A stretch of 64,000 nt of DNA. It comes from Rubrivirga sp046845755. Lineage in GTDB: Bacteria > Bacteroidota > Rhodothermia > Rhodothermales > Rubricoccaceae. Below the pieces are notes generated by a model. That model searched no databases. It saw only the letters and a program-made list of their open reading frames with translations, and was not told the DNA's origin. Below, piece by piece: positions 35,915-44,494 of the stretch. Positions within the stretch are counted from its first letter, which is position 1. Every line of letters starts with the position of its first letter. The stretch lies in the NCBI RefSeq assembly GCF_046845755.1, contig NZ_CP177357.1:3782001-3846000 (forward strand), written 5' to 3'. The position numbers were made by a program, and so were the translations under genes.

Positions 35915-37462
35915 CTAGAGCCGCACCCAGAGCGCCGAGTACAGCCGCGCCGACCCCAGCCCGTCGCCGTCGGAGAGCCCGCCGCGGACGGAAAGCGCGA
36001 TCCGGGGCGTCAGAGGGGCGTACGCGCTGGCGTCCACGCCGTGCGTGGTGAGCGTGCGGTCGGCGGCGGGAAACTGCGACAGACGGTAGCCAAGCGTGAG
36101 GCGGACCGGGCCGGGTGCGCACGACAGCCCACCCGACGCAAACCATGCGCGCCCCCCGTCGCGCGCCCACGCCGTCGCGCTGGCGTCGACGCCGACCGGG
36201 ATCGAGCCCAGGCGGGACAGTCGAAATCCGCCGCTGAGGGCTCGGCTCCAGTCGCCTCCCGAGGAGGCGCGCAGCGACACGTCGCCCCGGACCACGGCGG
36301 GGCCAAAGGCAACCGAGGCCCCGCCGCCGACGGCGCGGCTGGGCTGGAACCGGGCGATGAGCAGCGCGCCGTCGACGACGGACGGGCGGTACCGGCGGGC
36401 GTAGCCGCGCAGCGTCAGCCGGCGCGAGACGACGGCCGAGGCGCGGGCGCTGGCGCGCGCCCAGTCCCACGCGCCGCCGGGCCGGGCGTCCGCGAGCAGG
36501 TCGGCCGACGCACGAAGGCGGACGCCGTCGCGGGCGCCGCCATCCGCGCTGAGGGCGGCGCCCGCGAACGGGAGCGCGTCGCCGTCGATGATAGCCCCGC
36601 CTGAGGCCGATGCGCGGAGGCGGGCCGTGCCCAGGCGTCGAGCCGTAAAGGCGTACGCGAGCCCGCCGGGCCGCTCGCCATCGGGGAGCCCGGCCACGCG
36701 CGACGCCCGCCAGCCGGCGACCACGCCGGCGCCCAGCGAGTCGGTCCCGACGTGGACGTCGGCGCCATCCCAGGCGCCGGTGAACCGCTCGCGGCGGGGC
36801 ACGAACCGCCCGAGCCGGACGTGCGCCCCGGCGATGCGCCCTTCGAGGTCGAGCGCGTAGACGCGCGTCTCCGTCCCGCCGTCGACGATCGAGCCGTCCT
36901 GCATCCGGGCCAAGCCCCGCCCATTGACGCGCCCGCGCCAGCCGCCGGGCAGCCCCGTCACGTCCGCGCGGACGCTCACGAAGGGCGTCGTGAACTGGCG
37001 CGTCGTCTCGCGGTCGCCGAACGTCGTCGTGCTCGCGAGCGCGTCGGCGCCGAGCTGGACCCGGCCGGAGACGCGCACGGGCGACCGGGTCGGCGCCGGG
37101 CGCTCGGCGGGCGTGTCCAGAATCGACGGGCGCTCGGCAACCGGCGTGGGCGCCGGGGCGACCGGCTCCGGCGGCGCGCGCGCGGGAAGTTCGAGCTCCA
37201 CCGTCTCGCCCCGCGTCAGCGCGAACGGCTCCGCGATGTGGGCCACGAGGGACGACGCGCTCGCGGCCGAGACGACGCGCATGGGGCCCAGAAGCCGGGC
37301 GCCGCGCCAGACGCGGACGGTGTCGCCGGTCGCCAGCCCGTCGTCGCGGCCGACGTCGAGGTAGGCGTCGGCGCCAGCGATCTGGGTGACCGTCGCGGCC
37401 ACCCGGTCCGGGACCTGGGCGCTGGCGACCGTCGCGAGCAATAGGAATGCAACGCCCCTCAC
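35915..37462 (-). CDS. predicted outer-membrane beta-barrel protein of the multiheme operon
   Basis: 515 residues from a GTG that overlaps the stop of the 40-heme cytochrome gene by 4 nt. The signal peptide ends TVASAQ. Residues about 25-85 form an SH3/OB-like beta domain (YLDVGRDDGLATGDTVRVWRGARLLGPMRVV) that also occurs in other envelope proteins. A Pro-rich linker (about 95-130) leads to about 380 residues of alternating hydrophobic/polar strands with tight turns (RVQLGADALAS, GRVNGRGLARMQDG, RRLTLRGYARRYRP, LYSALWVRL at the end). I recognise no named family. Size and context suggest the porin-like sheath of a cytochrome conduit (compare MtrB/PioB, which share no visible motif with it). 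It could instead be a surface-reporter barrel. Confidence 0.72.
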   Translation of the reverse strand: MRGVAFLLLATVASAQVPDRVAATVTQIAGADAYLDVGRDDGLATGDTVRVWRGARLLGPMRVVSAASASSLVAHIAEPFALTRGETVELELPARAPPEPVAPAPTPVAERPSILDTPAERPAPTRSPVRVSGRVQLGADALASTTTFGDRETTRQFTTPFVSVRADVTGLPGGWRGRVNGRGLARMQDGSIVDGGTETRVYALDLEGRIAGAHVRLGRFVPRRERFTGAWDGADVHVGTDSLGAGVVAGWRASRVAGLPDGERPGGLAYAFTARRLGTARLRASASGGAIIDGDALPFAGAALSADGGARDGVRLRASADLLADARPGGAWDWARASARASAVVSRRLTLRGYARRYRPSVVDGALLIARFQPSRAVGGGASVAFGPAVVRGDVSLRASSGGDWSRALSGGFRLSRLGSIPVGVDASATAWARDGGRAWFASGGLSCAPGPVRLTLGYRLSQFPAADRTLTTHGVDASAYAPLTPRIALSVRGGLSDGDGLGSARLYSALWVRL

Positions 37463-40400
37463 CGCAACCGGCGCTCGAACCGCTGCCCGAAGTCCTCCTC
37501 GCCGTCGGGGTGGCACGAGTAGCAGGCCGTGCTCTCGTAGACGTAGCCGCCCACGCGGTCGTGCTTGTCGTCCATCTCGGCGCGGTTGTGCTCGTGGCAG
37601 GTGACGCACGAGAAGACGCGGAAGTCGGACGGCTCGATGTGGCACGTCTGGCAGGTGGCCCACTCGCCCTCGTGCCGGCCGGAGTAGATCGGGAAGGCGT
37701 CGTGGTCGAACGTCGCGCCCTGCCACCGGTCCGTCGTGTGGCATTCGAGGCACGTCGTCGGGAAGCCGGTGTGCGGCGGCTCGGCGTTTGCCGCGTCGTC
37801 GGCGTGGCAGCTCACGCAGTCGGTATCGGAGGCGGGCGTCCACGGGGGCGAGCCGTCCGCTTCGGAGTGGCACGCGGCGCAGTCGAGCGCGAGGTGCGCG
37901 CCGACGAGGTCGAAGCCGCCGGAGACGCTGGGGTGGTCGACCGACGTGCTCGGCCAGGTGTCGGTGCCGTGGCAGGTCGTGCAGGTTTGCGGGAACGTGT
38001 CGTGCGGGAGCGCGGCGCCGTCGGCGTCGCTGGCGTGGCAGCTCACACAGTCGGCATCGCTGGCGGGATCCCACGGCACCTCGCCGTCCGGGCCGGCGTG
38101 GCAGGCGTCGCAGTCGAGCGTGAGGTGCGTGCCGACGAGCGCGAAGCCGCCCGACAGCTCGGGGTGGTCGACCGTCGCGCCCATCCACGTGTCCGTCCCG
38201 TGGCAGGCGGTGCAGGTCTCGGGGAACGGGTCGTGGGTCGGCGTCGCGCCCGCAGCGTCTTGGGCGTGGCAGCTCACGCAGTCGGCGTTGGAGTCGGGGC
38301 TCCACAGGAGCTCGCCGTCGGGGCCCGAGTGACAGGTGCCGCAGTCGAGCGCGAGGTGGGCGCCGACTAGCGCGAAGCCACCGGAGAGCGCGGGGTGATC
38401 GACGACGGCGCCGGGCCAAGCGTCGGGGCCGTGGCACGTGGCGCAGGTCTCCGGGAAGTAGCTGTGGTCCGGCGCGGCGGGCACGTCGTCGGTGTGGCAG
38501 CTGGCGCAGTCCTGGTCCGAGTCGGGCGTCCACGGGAGCTCGCCGTCCGGCCCGGAGTGGCACGTCTCGCACGCCAGCGAGAGATGGGCGCCCAGGAGCG
38601 CGAACCCGTCGGAGAGGACGACGTGGTCGCCAGTCGCGCCCTCCCAGGCGTCTGGCGTGTGGCACGTCGTGCAGGTGTCCGGGAAGGTGTCGTGCGGCGG
38701 CTGGGCGCCGGCGGCATCCGCAGCGTGGCAGCTCACGCAGTCCTGGTCGGTGTCCGGGTCCCACGGGACCTCGCCGTCGGGTCCGCTGTGGCACGTCGCG
38801 CAGGCCAACGTGAGGTGCGCGCCGACGAGTTCGAACCCGTCCGCCTCGCTGGCGTGGTCGAACGTCGCGCCCGCCCACGTGTCGACGCCGTGGCAGGATG
38901 CGCACTCGCTCGGCAGCCCGCCCGCGACGTGGTCGACGAAGCCGCCGGCCGTCGAAGCGTAGTCGGCGGCGTGGCAGGCGACGCAGTCGCCCTGGCCGGC
39001 GGGCGTCCATGGGACCTCGAAGTCGGGACCGGAGTGGCAGGCGTTGCACTCGGCTGCCAGGTGGGCGCCGAGCAGCTCGAACCCGTCCGCCAGCGCCGGG
39101 TGATCGACCGTCGCGCCCTCCCAGTCATCCGGCGTGTGGCAGGTCGTACAGGTGGTCGGGAAGTCGTCGTGGTTTGGATCTGCGTCATCCGCGTCCTCCG
39201 CGTGGCAGCTCACGCAGTCGGCATCGCTGGCGGGCGTCCACGGGACCTCGAAGCCGGGCTCGCTGTGGCACGTTGCGCAGTCGAGCGCGGCGTGCGCGCC
39301 GGCGAGATTGAAGCCACCCGAGAGCGTCGGGTGGTCGACGGTCGCGCCGGTCCACGTGTCGAGGCCGTGGCAGGCGGTGCAGGTCTCGGGAAAGTCGTCG
39401 TGGTCCGGGTCCGCGTCGTCGGCGTCCGCAGCGTGGCACCCCACGCAGTCGGCGTCGCTCGCGGGCGACCAGGGGAGCGCGAAGTCAGGCTCCGAGTGGC
39501 AGGTCGCGCAGTCGAGGGCGGTGTGGGCGCCGAGCAACGAAAAGCCGCCGGAGAGCGCGGGGTGGTCGATCGACGCGCCCGGCCATCCGGTCGTCGCGTG
39601 GCAGGTCCCGCACGTCTCGGGGAAGGACTGGTGGTCGGGCGTCGCAGCGTCGGCGTCGGCAGCGTGGCAGGTCACGCAGTCGTCTTGCGAGGCCGGGTCC
39701 CAGATCGGGGCGAGGTCGGCCGCGTGGCAGGCCGAGCAGTCGAGGTCGAGGTGGGCGCCGACGAGGCCGAAGCCGCCCGACAACACGACGTGGTCGCCCG
39801 AGGCGCCATCCCACCGCTCGACGGTGTGGCACGTGGTGCAGGTCTCGGGGAAGGCCGCGTGGTCGACCCGGGCGGCGTCGGCGTCTTGGGCGTGGCAACT
39901 CACGCAGTCGTCGGGCCCGGCGGCGTCGAAGCGGCTCGCGAAGCCGGGCGTCGTGTGGCAGGCCGCGCAGTCGACGGTGATGTGGGCGCCGACGAGCGAA
40001 AACCCGCCCGAGGCGACGCTGTGTTCGAACGGGCCGCCGCTCCACGCCGTCGTGTGGTGGCACGCCGCGCAGTCGTCGGGGAAGGCGTTCGCGAGGTGGG
40101 GCACCGGCCCGGACTCGGTCGCCGCGCGGTCATCGACGTGGCAGGCGACGCACTCGGTGGGGAGGGGCGTGAAGGCGGCCGCCTGAGCGCCATCCGCGTG
40201 GCACGTCTCGCAGCTCACCCCGAGGTGCGCGCCGGTCAGCGGGAAGGCCGTGCTGGCGTGGACCTCGACGCCCGCGACGAGCGCCCAGTCGGTCGGCTCG
40301 TGGCAGCTCTGGCAGGTCTCGCCGAGCGCGCCCGCGTGGACGTCGAGGTGGCAGGTGCCGCAGTCGGTGCCGGCGTTCTCGAGGCCGGTAAACTGGAGCC

Positions 40401-40686
40401 CGAGGTGGCACCCGGCGCATGTCGCCCGGGCATGGCTGGCTTCGAGCGGCTGGCCCGTGTCGCGCGCGTGGTCGAAGGCGGGGTCGGGGCGGAGCGGGCG
40501 CCAGCCGTCGGCGGTGTGGCACGTCTCGCACGTGAGGTCGATGTCGCCGTGCGGGCTCGCGCTCGTCGCCAGCGAGGCGGGGTGGGCCGAGAGCGGGCGC
40601 TCCGTCTGCGCGGTCGCTGTGCCTCCCGCGACCGCCAGCAGGAGGGCGGCGGCAATCCATCGGAGACGGGCAGCGGACGGCCTCAT
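37459..40686 (-). CDS. giant multiheme c-type cytochrome with 40 CxxCH motifs
   Basis: 1075 residues, signal peptide 1-27. I count 40 CxxCH heme-binding motifs. Residues about 220-993 are ten tandem modules of about 77 residues, each with three CxxCH plus three conserved extra histidines: in DHP..(S/A)GGF, in GAH and in an 'x-H-D-x-F-P' segment. These could give bis-histidine ligation to all three hemes. A module reads, in outline, DHPALSGGFALVGAHL, then C-x-x-CH, W.PASDADCVSCH, FPETCTACH and W.GATV. Seven motifs precede and three follow the repeats. The modular layout resembles polymers of triheme c7 domains (as in GSU1996 of Geobacter). No lipobox is present. It follows the 26-heme gene by one base and overlaps the barrel gene. 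Confidence 0.93.
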   Translation of the reverse strand: MRPSAARLRWIAAALLLAVAGGTATAQTERPLSAHPASLATSASPHGDIDLTCETCHTADGWRPLRPDPAFDHARDTGQPLEASHARATCAGCHLGLQFTGLENAGTDCGTCHLDVHAGALGETCQSCHEPTDWALVAGVEVHASTAFPLTGAHLGVSCETCHADGAQAAAFTPLPTECVACHVDDRAATESGPVPHLANAFPDDCAACHHTTAWSGGPFEHSVASGGFSLVGAHITVDCAACHTTPGFASRFDAAGPDDCVSCHAQDADAARVDHAAFPETCTTCHTVERWDGASGDHVVLSGGFGLVGAHLDLDCSACHAADLAPIWDPASQDDCVTCHAADADAATPDHQSFPETCGTCHATTGWPGASIDHPALSGGFSLLGAHTALDCATCHSEPDFALPWSPASDADCVGCHAADADDADPDHDDFPETCTACHGLDTWTGATVDHPTLSGGFNLAGAHAALDCATCHSEPGFEVPWTPASDADCVSCHAEDADDADPNHDDFPTTCTTCHTPDDWEGATVDHPALADGFELLGAHLAAECNACHSGPDFEVPWTPAGQGDCVACHAADYASTAGGFVDHVAGGLPSECASCHGVDTWAGATFDHASEADGFELVGAHLTLACATCHSGPDGEVPWDPDTDQDCVSCHAADAAGAQPPHDTFPDTCTTCHTPDAWEGATGDHVVLSDGFALLGAHLSLACETCHSGPDGELPWTPDSDQDCASCHTDDVPAAPDHSYFPETCATCHGPDAWPGAVVDHPALSGGFALVGAHLALDCGTCHSGPDGELLWSPDSNADCVSCHAQDAAGATPTHDPFPETCTACHGTDTWMGATVDHPELSGGFALVGTHLTLDCDACHAGPDGEVPWDPASDADCVSCHASDADGAALPHDTFPQTCTTCHGTDTWPSTSVDHPSVSGGFDLVGAHLALDCAACHSEADGSPPWTPASDTDCVSCHADDAANAEPPHTGFPTTCLECHTTDRWQGATFDHDAFPIYSGRHEGEWATCQTCHIEPSDFRVFSCVTCHEHNRAEMDDKHDRVGGYVYESTACYSCHPDGEEDFGQRFERRLR
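37708..40029 (-). repeat. ten tandem triheme-module repeats inside the 40-heme gene
   Basis: About 2.3 kb made of ten units of about 230 bp. They are recognisable by the repeated CGTGGCAG, CACGCAGTC and GCGCCGACGAG words on the plus strand. Neighbouring units differ by substitutions and small indels, so the array expanded by unequal exchange but is not recent enough to be identical. Confidence 0.85.
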
Positions 40687-40687
40687 A

Positions 40688-42769
40688 TCAAGAGCCGTGG
40701 CACGCGGCGCAGTCGGTCGGCAGCGGTCGGAAGCGGACGAAGGCCGTCCCGTCGGGCGCGCGCTCGGTGACGTGACAACTCGAACAGGGTACGTCGGCGT
40801 GGGCGCCCGTCAAAGGGAACGCCGTGTCGCGGTGGTCGAACGCGGCGATCGTAAAGGCGGCGGTGTCGTGGCAGCTCGCGCACGTCCGGCCGGCGAACTG
40901 GCCCGCGTGAGGCGTCGCGTGGCACGTCGCGCAGGTCGAGTCGAGGCCCCGGAAGGCTTGGCGGACGCGGCCGTCGGGCAGGGGCTCTGGGGTGTGGCAG
41001 CTCGCGCAGACGGCGACCGCGTGCGCGCCGTCGAGGACAAACCCGGTGGCCGCGTGGTCGAAGGCGGCGAGGTCCCAGTCGCCCGTCGCGTGGCAGTCGC
41101 CGCACGCGGTGATGCCGGCGTCGTCGGCGAACGTGCCGCCGTGCGGGTTGCGGTCGGCGTGGCAGGCTTGGCAAGCCGGGGTGAGATCAAAGTCGGGCGG
41201 GCCGTCGTCGGCGGACGTGTGGCAGGCCGCGCACGGGACGGCGAGATGCGCCCCGGTGAGCGCGAACGTGGTCTCGGCGTGGCGAGCGGCGTCGAAGGCG
41301 GCGGGGGTGAAGGCGTCTTGCGAATGGCACCCCGCGCAGTCGGCCCCGCCGGGCGCGTCGGCGAAGGCGGCGTCGTGGGCGTCGAGGTGGCACGAGAGGC
41401 ACGTCTCGTGCGCGACCGCCGGGAAGGTGGCGCCGGTGTCGAACAGCGTCACCGCAACTCCTGGCGTCGACCCGGCGGTGTGGCAACTGGCGCAGTCCGC
41501 CTCGGCGTGGGCGCCGACGAGCGCGAACCCGGTGGCGTCGTGGTCGAAGCGGGCGGCGTCGAACGAGTCCGCGAGGCGGGCCCAGTCGGCGGTCGCGTGA
41601 CACGTCTGGCAGTCGGTGCCGAGCGTGCCGTCGTGGGCGTCGTCGTGGCAGCTGGCGCAGGCGGTGGGGAGGTCGGCGAACTGCTTGCCCGGCCCGTCGC
41701 CGGTGTGGCAGCTTGCGCAGTCGGCCGAGCGGTGGGCGCCGGTGAGCGGGAAGTCGGTGCGCTCGTGGCGGAAGAGGGGGGCGGAGGCCCACGCCGCCGG
41801 GCCGTGGCAGGCGCCGCACGACCGACCGGCAAACTGGCCCGCGTGCGGATCGTCGTCGTCGTGGCAGCTGGCGCACGCGGCGGCGGTCCCCGTCCACTGC
41901 GCGCGCGGTCCGCTCCCGTGGCAGCTCGCGCACGCGATGCGGACGTGGGCGCCCGCGAGCGCGAAGTCGGTCCGCGCGTGGTCGAAGTTGGGTGTGCCGC
42001 GCCAGCTGCTCGGCCCGTGGCAGGTCGAGCACTGCTGCGTGCCGAACTGGCGCCCGTGCGGGCTGTCGCTGGCGTGGCAGCCGGTACAGGTGTCGGCGAT
42101 CGCGAACCGCGCCGCGCCGCGCCCTTGGGCGCCGTGGCAGCTCGTGCAGCTTGCGCGGACGTGCGCGCCTGCCAGCCGGAAGCCGGTGTCGGCGTGGTCG
42201 AAGCCGGAGACGCGGTTCCAGTCGGTGGCCGAGTGGCACGTGCCGCAGTCCAACGAGATCGCAGCCGTGTGTGGGTCCTCTCGTCGGTGGCAGCTGGCGC
42301 AGTCATCGGGGAGCCCGAGGTACGTGTCCGCGAGCCGCCCAGCGGCCTGCTTGCGACTGCGCACGTCGGGGTCGGTGATCTGGGCGGGCGTGTGGCACGA
42401 GCGACACTCAGCGCGGCGGTGCTGGCCCACAAGCCGGAAGCCGGTGAGGTCGTGGCGGAAGCGGCGCTCCTCGAACGCGGCGATGTCGGCGCCCTCGCCC
42501 CGGTGGTCGGCGTGGCAGTTCGCGCACGACCGCGAGATCCGGGCGTGCAGCCCCTCGTTGCGGCGGAGCCGGTCGCGGATCGGCGTGTGGCACGAGAGGC
42601 ACTTGGCCGGGTCGATGCCGCGCTGGCCGAGCGTGTGGCACTGCGTGCAGTTGCGGATTCCCTCCACCTCGGCGTGGACGCGCGCTAGCGCGCCGGGTGA
42701 GATCAGTTGCGCTTGGGCCGCGCCGACCGCCATCGCCAGCAGAACGAGCACGGGGAGGACCCGGCGCAC
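40688..42769 (-). CDS. multiheme c-type cytochrome with 26 CxxCH motifs
   Basis: 693 residues from GTG, with the signal peptide MRRVLPVLVLLAMAVGAAQA. I count 26 CxxCH motifs. It starts with an irregular part (CTQCH, CLSCH, CANCHADHRG) followed by about seven loose repeats of the form FDHADTGFRLAGAH, then three CxxCH, less alike than those of the 40-heme protein. The F-x-H and GAH histidines are again available as distal ligands. It ends in CAACHGS with no anchor, so it should be periplasmic or surface-exposed. It belongs to the broad cytochrome c3/c7-like multiheme group. Spacings of one base on each side place it in the middle of a tight operon. Confidence 0.93.
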   Translation of the reverse strand: MRRVLPVLVLLAMAVGAAQAQLISPGALARVHAEVEGIRNCTQCHTLGQRGIDPAKCLSCHTPIRDRLRRNEGLHARISRSCANCHADHRGEGADIAAFEERRFRHDLTGFRLVGQHRRAECRSCHTPAQITDPDVRSRKQAAGRLADTYLGLPDDCASCHRREDPHTAAISLDCGTCHSATDWNRVSGFDHADTGFRLAGAHVRASCTSCHGAQGRGAARFAIADTCTGCHASDSPHGRQFGTQQCSTCHGPSSWRGTPNFDHARTDFALAGAHVRIACASCHGSGPRAQWTGTAAACASCHDDDDPHAGQFAGRSCGACHGPAAWASAPLFRHERTDFPLTGAHRSADCASCHTGDGPGKQFADLPTACASCHDDAHDGTLGTDCQTCHATADWARLADSFDAARFDHDATGFALVGAHAEADCASCHTAGSTPGVAVTLFDTGATFPAVAHETCLSCHLDAHDAAFADAPGGADCAGCHSQDAFTPAAFDAARHAETTFALTGAHLAVPCAACHTSADDGPPDFDLTPACQACHADRNPHGGTFADDAGITACGDCHATGDWDLAAFDHAATGFVLDGAHAVAVCASCHTPEPLPDGRVRQAFRGLDSTCATCHATPHAGQFAGRTCASCHDTAAFTIAAFDHRDTAFPLTGAHADVPCSSCHVTERAPDGTAFVRFRPLPTDCAACHGS

Positions 42770-42770
42770 A

Positions 42771-43538
42771 CTACTGCCCGGCTAGCTCGGTCACCAGCGA
42801 CCGCACGCGCGTCGGGTCGGCGGCGCCGCCCCCCACGACGCGGGTCTGGATGCCGTCCGCGCCGACCGTCGGGTGATCGGGAGGGAGCGGCGGGTGGCCC
42901 GCAGGCAGCGTCGCGCCAGCGGAGAGCGGGGGCGCCGTCGCCGACCCGGCTGGTGCGGCGGGCGGAGTCGGCGGCGCGTTCGCCAGCGCCGCCAGCCGGA
43001 CGAGCGAGCCCTGCGCCTGCGCCGCCAGCGGCCCGTCGCCCGCGGCGACCGATGCCCAGGCGGCCTCGGCCTCGGCCCGTCGCCCCGCGTTCGCGTGCGC
43101 GGCGCCCAGGTTGTACTGCGCCTCGCCGTCGTCGGGGAAGCGCGCCAGCATCCGGCGGCTGGCGCCGGCGACAGCGTCCCAGTCCTCGGCGGCGCCATAG
43201 GCGTTGGCGAGGTCGAGCCACGGCTGGCGCTGCTCGGGCGCGAGCGCGACGGCCCGCTCCAGGGCCTCGGCGGCCTCGGCGCCCCGGTGCGCGCCGGCGG
43301 CCATCCGGGCGTATTCGAGCTGCGCGTCGAGGTCGTCAGGCGCGGCGTCGGCATCCGCACGGAGCTGCATGAGGCGCGCGTGGATGCCCGGGTCCACATT
43401 GCTCGCGGACGGCGCGGCGGCCGAGACGGTGGCCGTGGGTTCGGGAGGCGGTGGGCTCGCGCCAGGCGCCAGCGCCACGTACGCGATCAAGAGGACCACG
43501 GCCAGTGCGAGACCGACGACGGCGAGGCGAGCGTTCAT
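42771..43538 (-). CDS. membrane-anchored TPR protein, possible apocytochrome c chaperone
   Basis: 255 residues from the ATG at 43538, which starts directly at the membrane helix (ARLAVVGLALAVVLLIAYVALA). The soluble part has about three TPR units: DLDAQLEYARMAAGAHRGAEAAEALERAVALAP, RQPWLDLANAYGAAEDWDAVAG and GEAQYNLGAAHANAGRRAEAEAAW. A Pro/Ala-rich C-terminal third ends in SLVTELAGQ. This anchor-plus-TPR layout is like the apocytochrome-binding part of CcmI/NrfG. With 66 heme sites encoded downstream I infer a dedicated role in cytochrome c maturation, but a scaffold role is equally possible. One base separates its stop from the 26-heme start. Confidence 0.75.
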   Translation of the reverse strand: MNARLAVVGLALAVVLLIAYVALAPGASPPPPEPTATVSAAAPSASNVDPGIHARLMQLRADADAAPDDLDAQLEYARMAAGAHRGAEAAEALERAVALAPEQRQPWLDLANAYGAAEDWDAVAGASRRMLARFPDDGEAQYNLGAAHANAGRRAEAEAAWASVAAGDGPLAAQAQGSLVRLAALANAPPTPPAAPAGSATAPPLSAGATLPAGHPPLPPDHPTVGADGIQTRVVGGGAADPTRVRSLVTELAGQ

Positions 43539-43608
43539 GACGGGAGGGGTCCGATGCCGTCCGCCCAACCTACGATGCAGGGCTTGTAACCCCGGTCCCC
43601 ACTTCCCC

Positions 43609-44490
43609 TTACGTCCAGGCGTACCCGAACGCGATGGCGACGGCGATGTGGACGAGCAGCACGAGCGCCATCACGATCGCCAGCGGGAGGTGGACGGCGT
43701 GCCAGTACCGGAACAGCCGCCCGAAGGGCTGGAGCACGGCGGCGCCCAGCGCCAGCCGCCGTGAGCGACGCGCCAGCGCCAGCGCCTCGGCCCGCTCGGT
43801 CGCGGCCACGCCCGCCGCCGCGAGCATCCGCCGGAGATCCCGGACCGCCCGGCGGCTGGCCCGGTCGTAGCGGAATGCGCCGATGAGCGCGGAGCCCATC
43901 CCCGCCGGGACGTCTGGCGCCGCGTCCACGGCCACCTCGGCGCCGTACCGTTCGGCGAGCTCGGCGTGGAGCGCGGCCCGCTCGCGCTCGATCTCGTCGC
44001 GCTCCAGAAACCGCCCGGTCACCGCCTTCGGGATATGGACGTAGACGTACCGTCCCAGCACTCCGCTGGCGACGACGGTCACCATGCTCCAGAACGCGAT
44101 CGACACCAGCCCCCCGACCTTGAACGAGGTGTGCAAGAGGACGAGAAACGGGCCGAGCGTGCAGCACCAGATGTGGAACGAGAGCCAGTCGCGCAGCCGC
44201 CCCACGCCCTGCAGCCGGGTCCACCGCTTGCGCACGATGTAGACGGCGACCCCGAACGCCAGCAGGCCCGTCCCGATCACGCCCAATCGGTTGCCGACCA
44301 AGCCGGTCGGCCGGAAGAGGTCGTAGCCGGGGTGATCCGGCCGGGCGTCCAGGGGCGTCAGGTAGTACTCGAGCCCCCACGCCAGCAGGGGCACGGCGAC
44401 GGCGACCCACGACACGCCGAGCGCGATGTGGAAGCCGCGCCGCCAGCGTGAGCCGGTCGGGACCGAAGGGGGGAGTGTGGCCGTCGTCAC
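43609..44490 (-). CDS. five-helix membrane cytochrome b, predicted di-heme
   Basis: 293 residues from GTG 44490. Hydrophobic helices lie at about 20-42, 66-87, 103-125, 127-150 and 264-290. Two helices each carry histidines 14 residues apart: H106 and H120 in FHIWCCTLGPFLVLLH, H267 and H281 in HLPLAIVMALVLLVH. That is the classic spacing for two b hemes stacked across the inner membrane between a helix pair. H264 and H21 are further candidates. A cytoplasmic or periplasmic loop of about 110 residues separates helices 4 and 5. It is the first gene of the operon, with a TTG...CATCTTTG promoter-like element upstream. I infer it links quinol or a cytoplasmic donor to the multiheme cytochromes. 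Confidence 0.85.
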   Translation of the reverse strand: MTTATLPPSVPTGSRWRRGFHIALGVSWVAVAVPLLAWGLEYYLTPLDARPDHPGYDLFRPTGLVGNRLGVIGTGLLAFGVAVYIVRKRWTRLQGVGRLRDWLSFHIWCCTLGPFLVLLHTSFKVGGLVSIAFWSMVTVVASGVLGRYVYVHIPKAVTGRFLERDEIERERAALHAELAERYGAEVAVDAAPDVPAGMGSALIGAFRYDRASRRAVRDLRRMLAAAGVAATERAEALALARRSRRLALGAAVLQPFGRLFRYWHAVHLPLAIVMALVLLVHIAVAIAFGYAWT

Positions 44491-44494
44491 GGGG

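Noticed and set aside
37700..42700. Regular repeats that could be taken for a CRISPR array or satellite DNA
   Set aside because: The repeats are in frame, code for CxxCH modules, and have no unique spacers; they are gene-internal.
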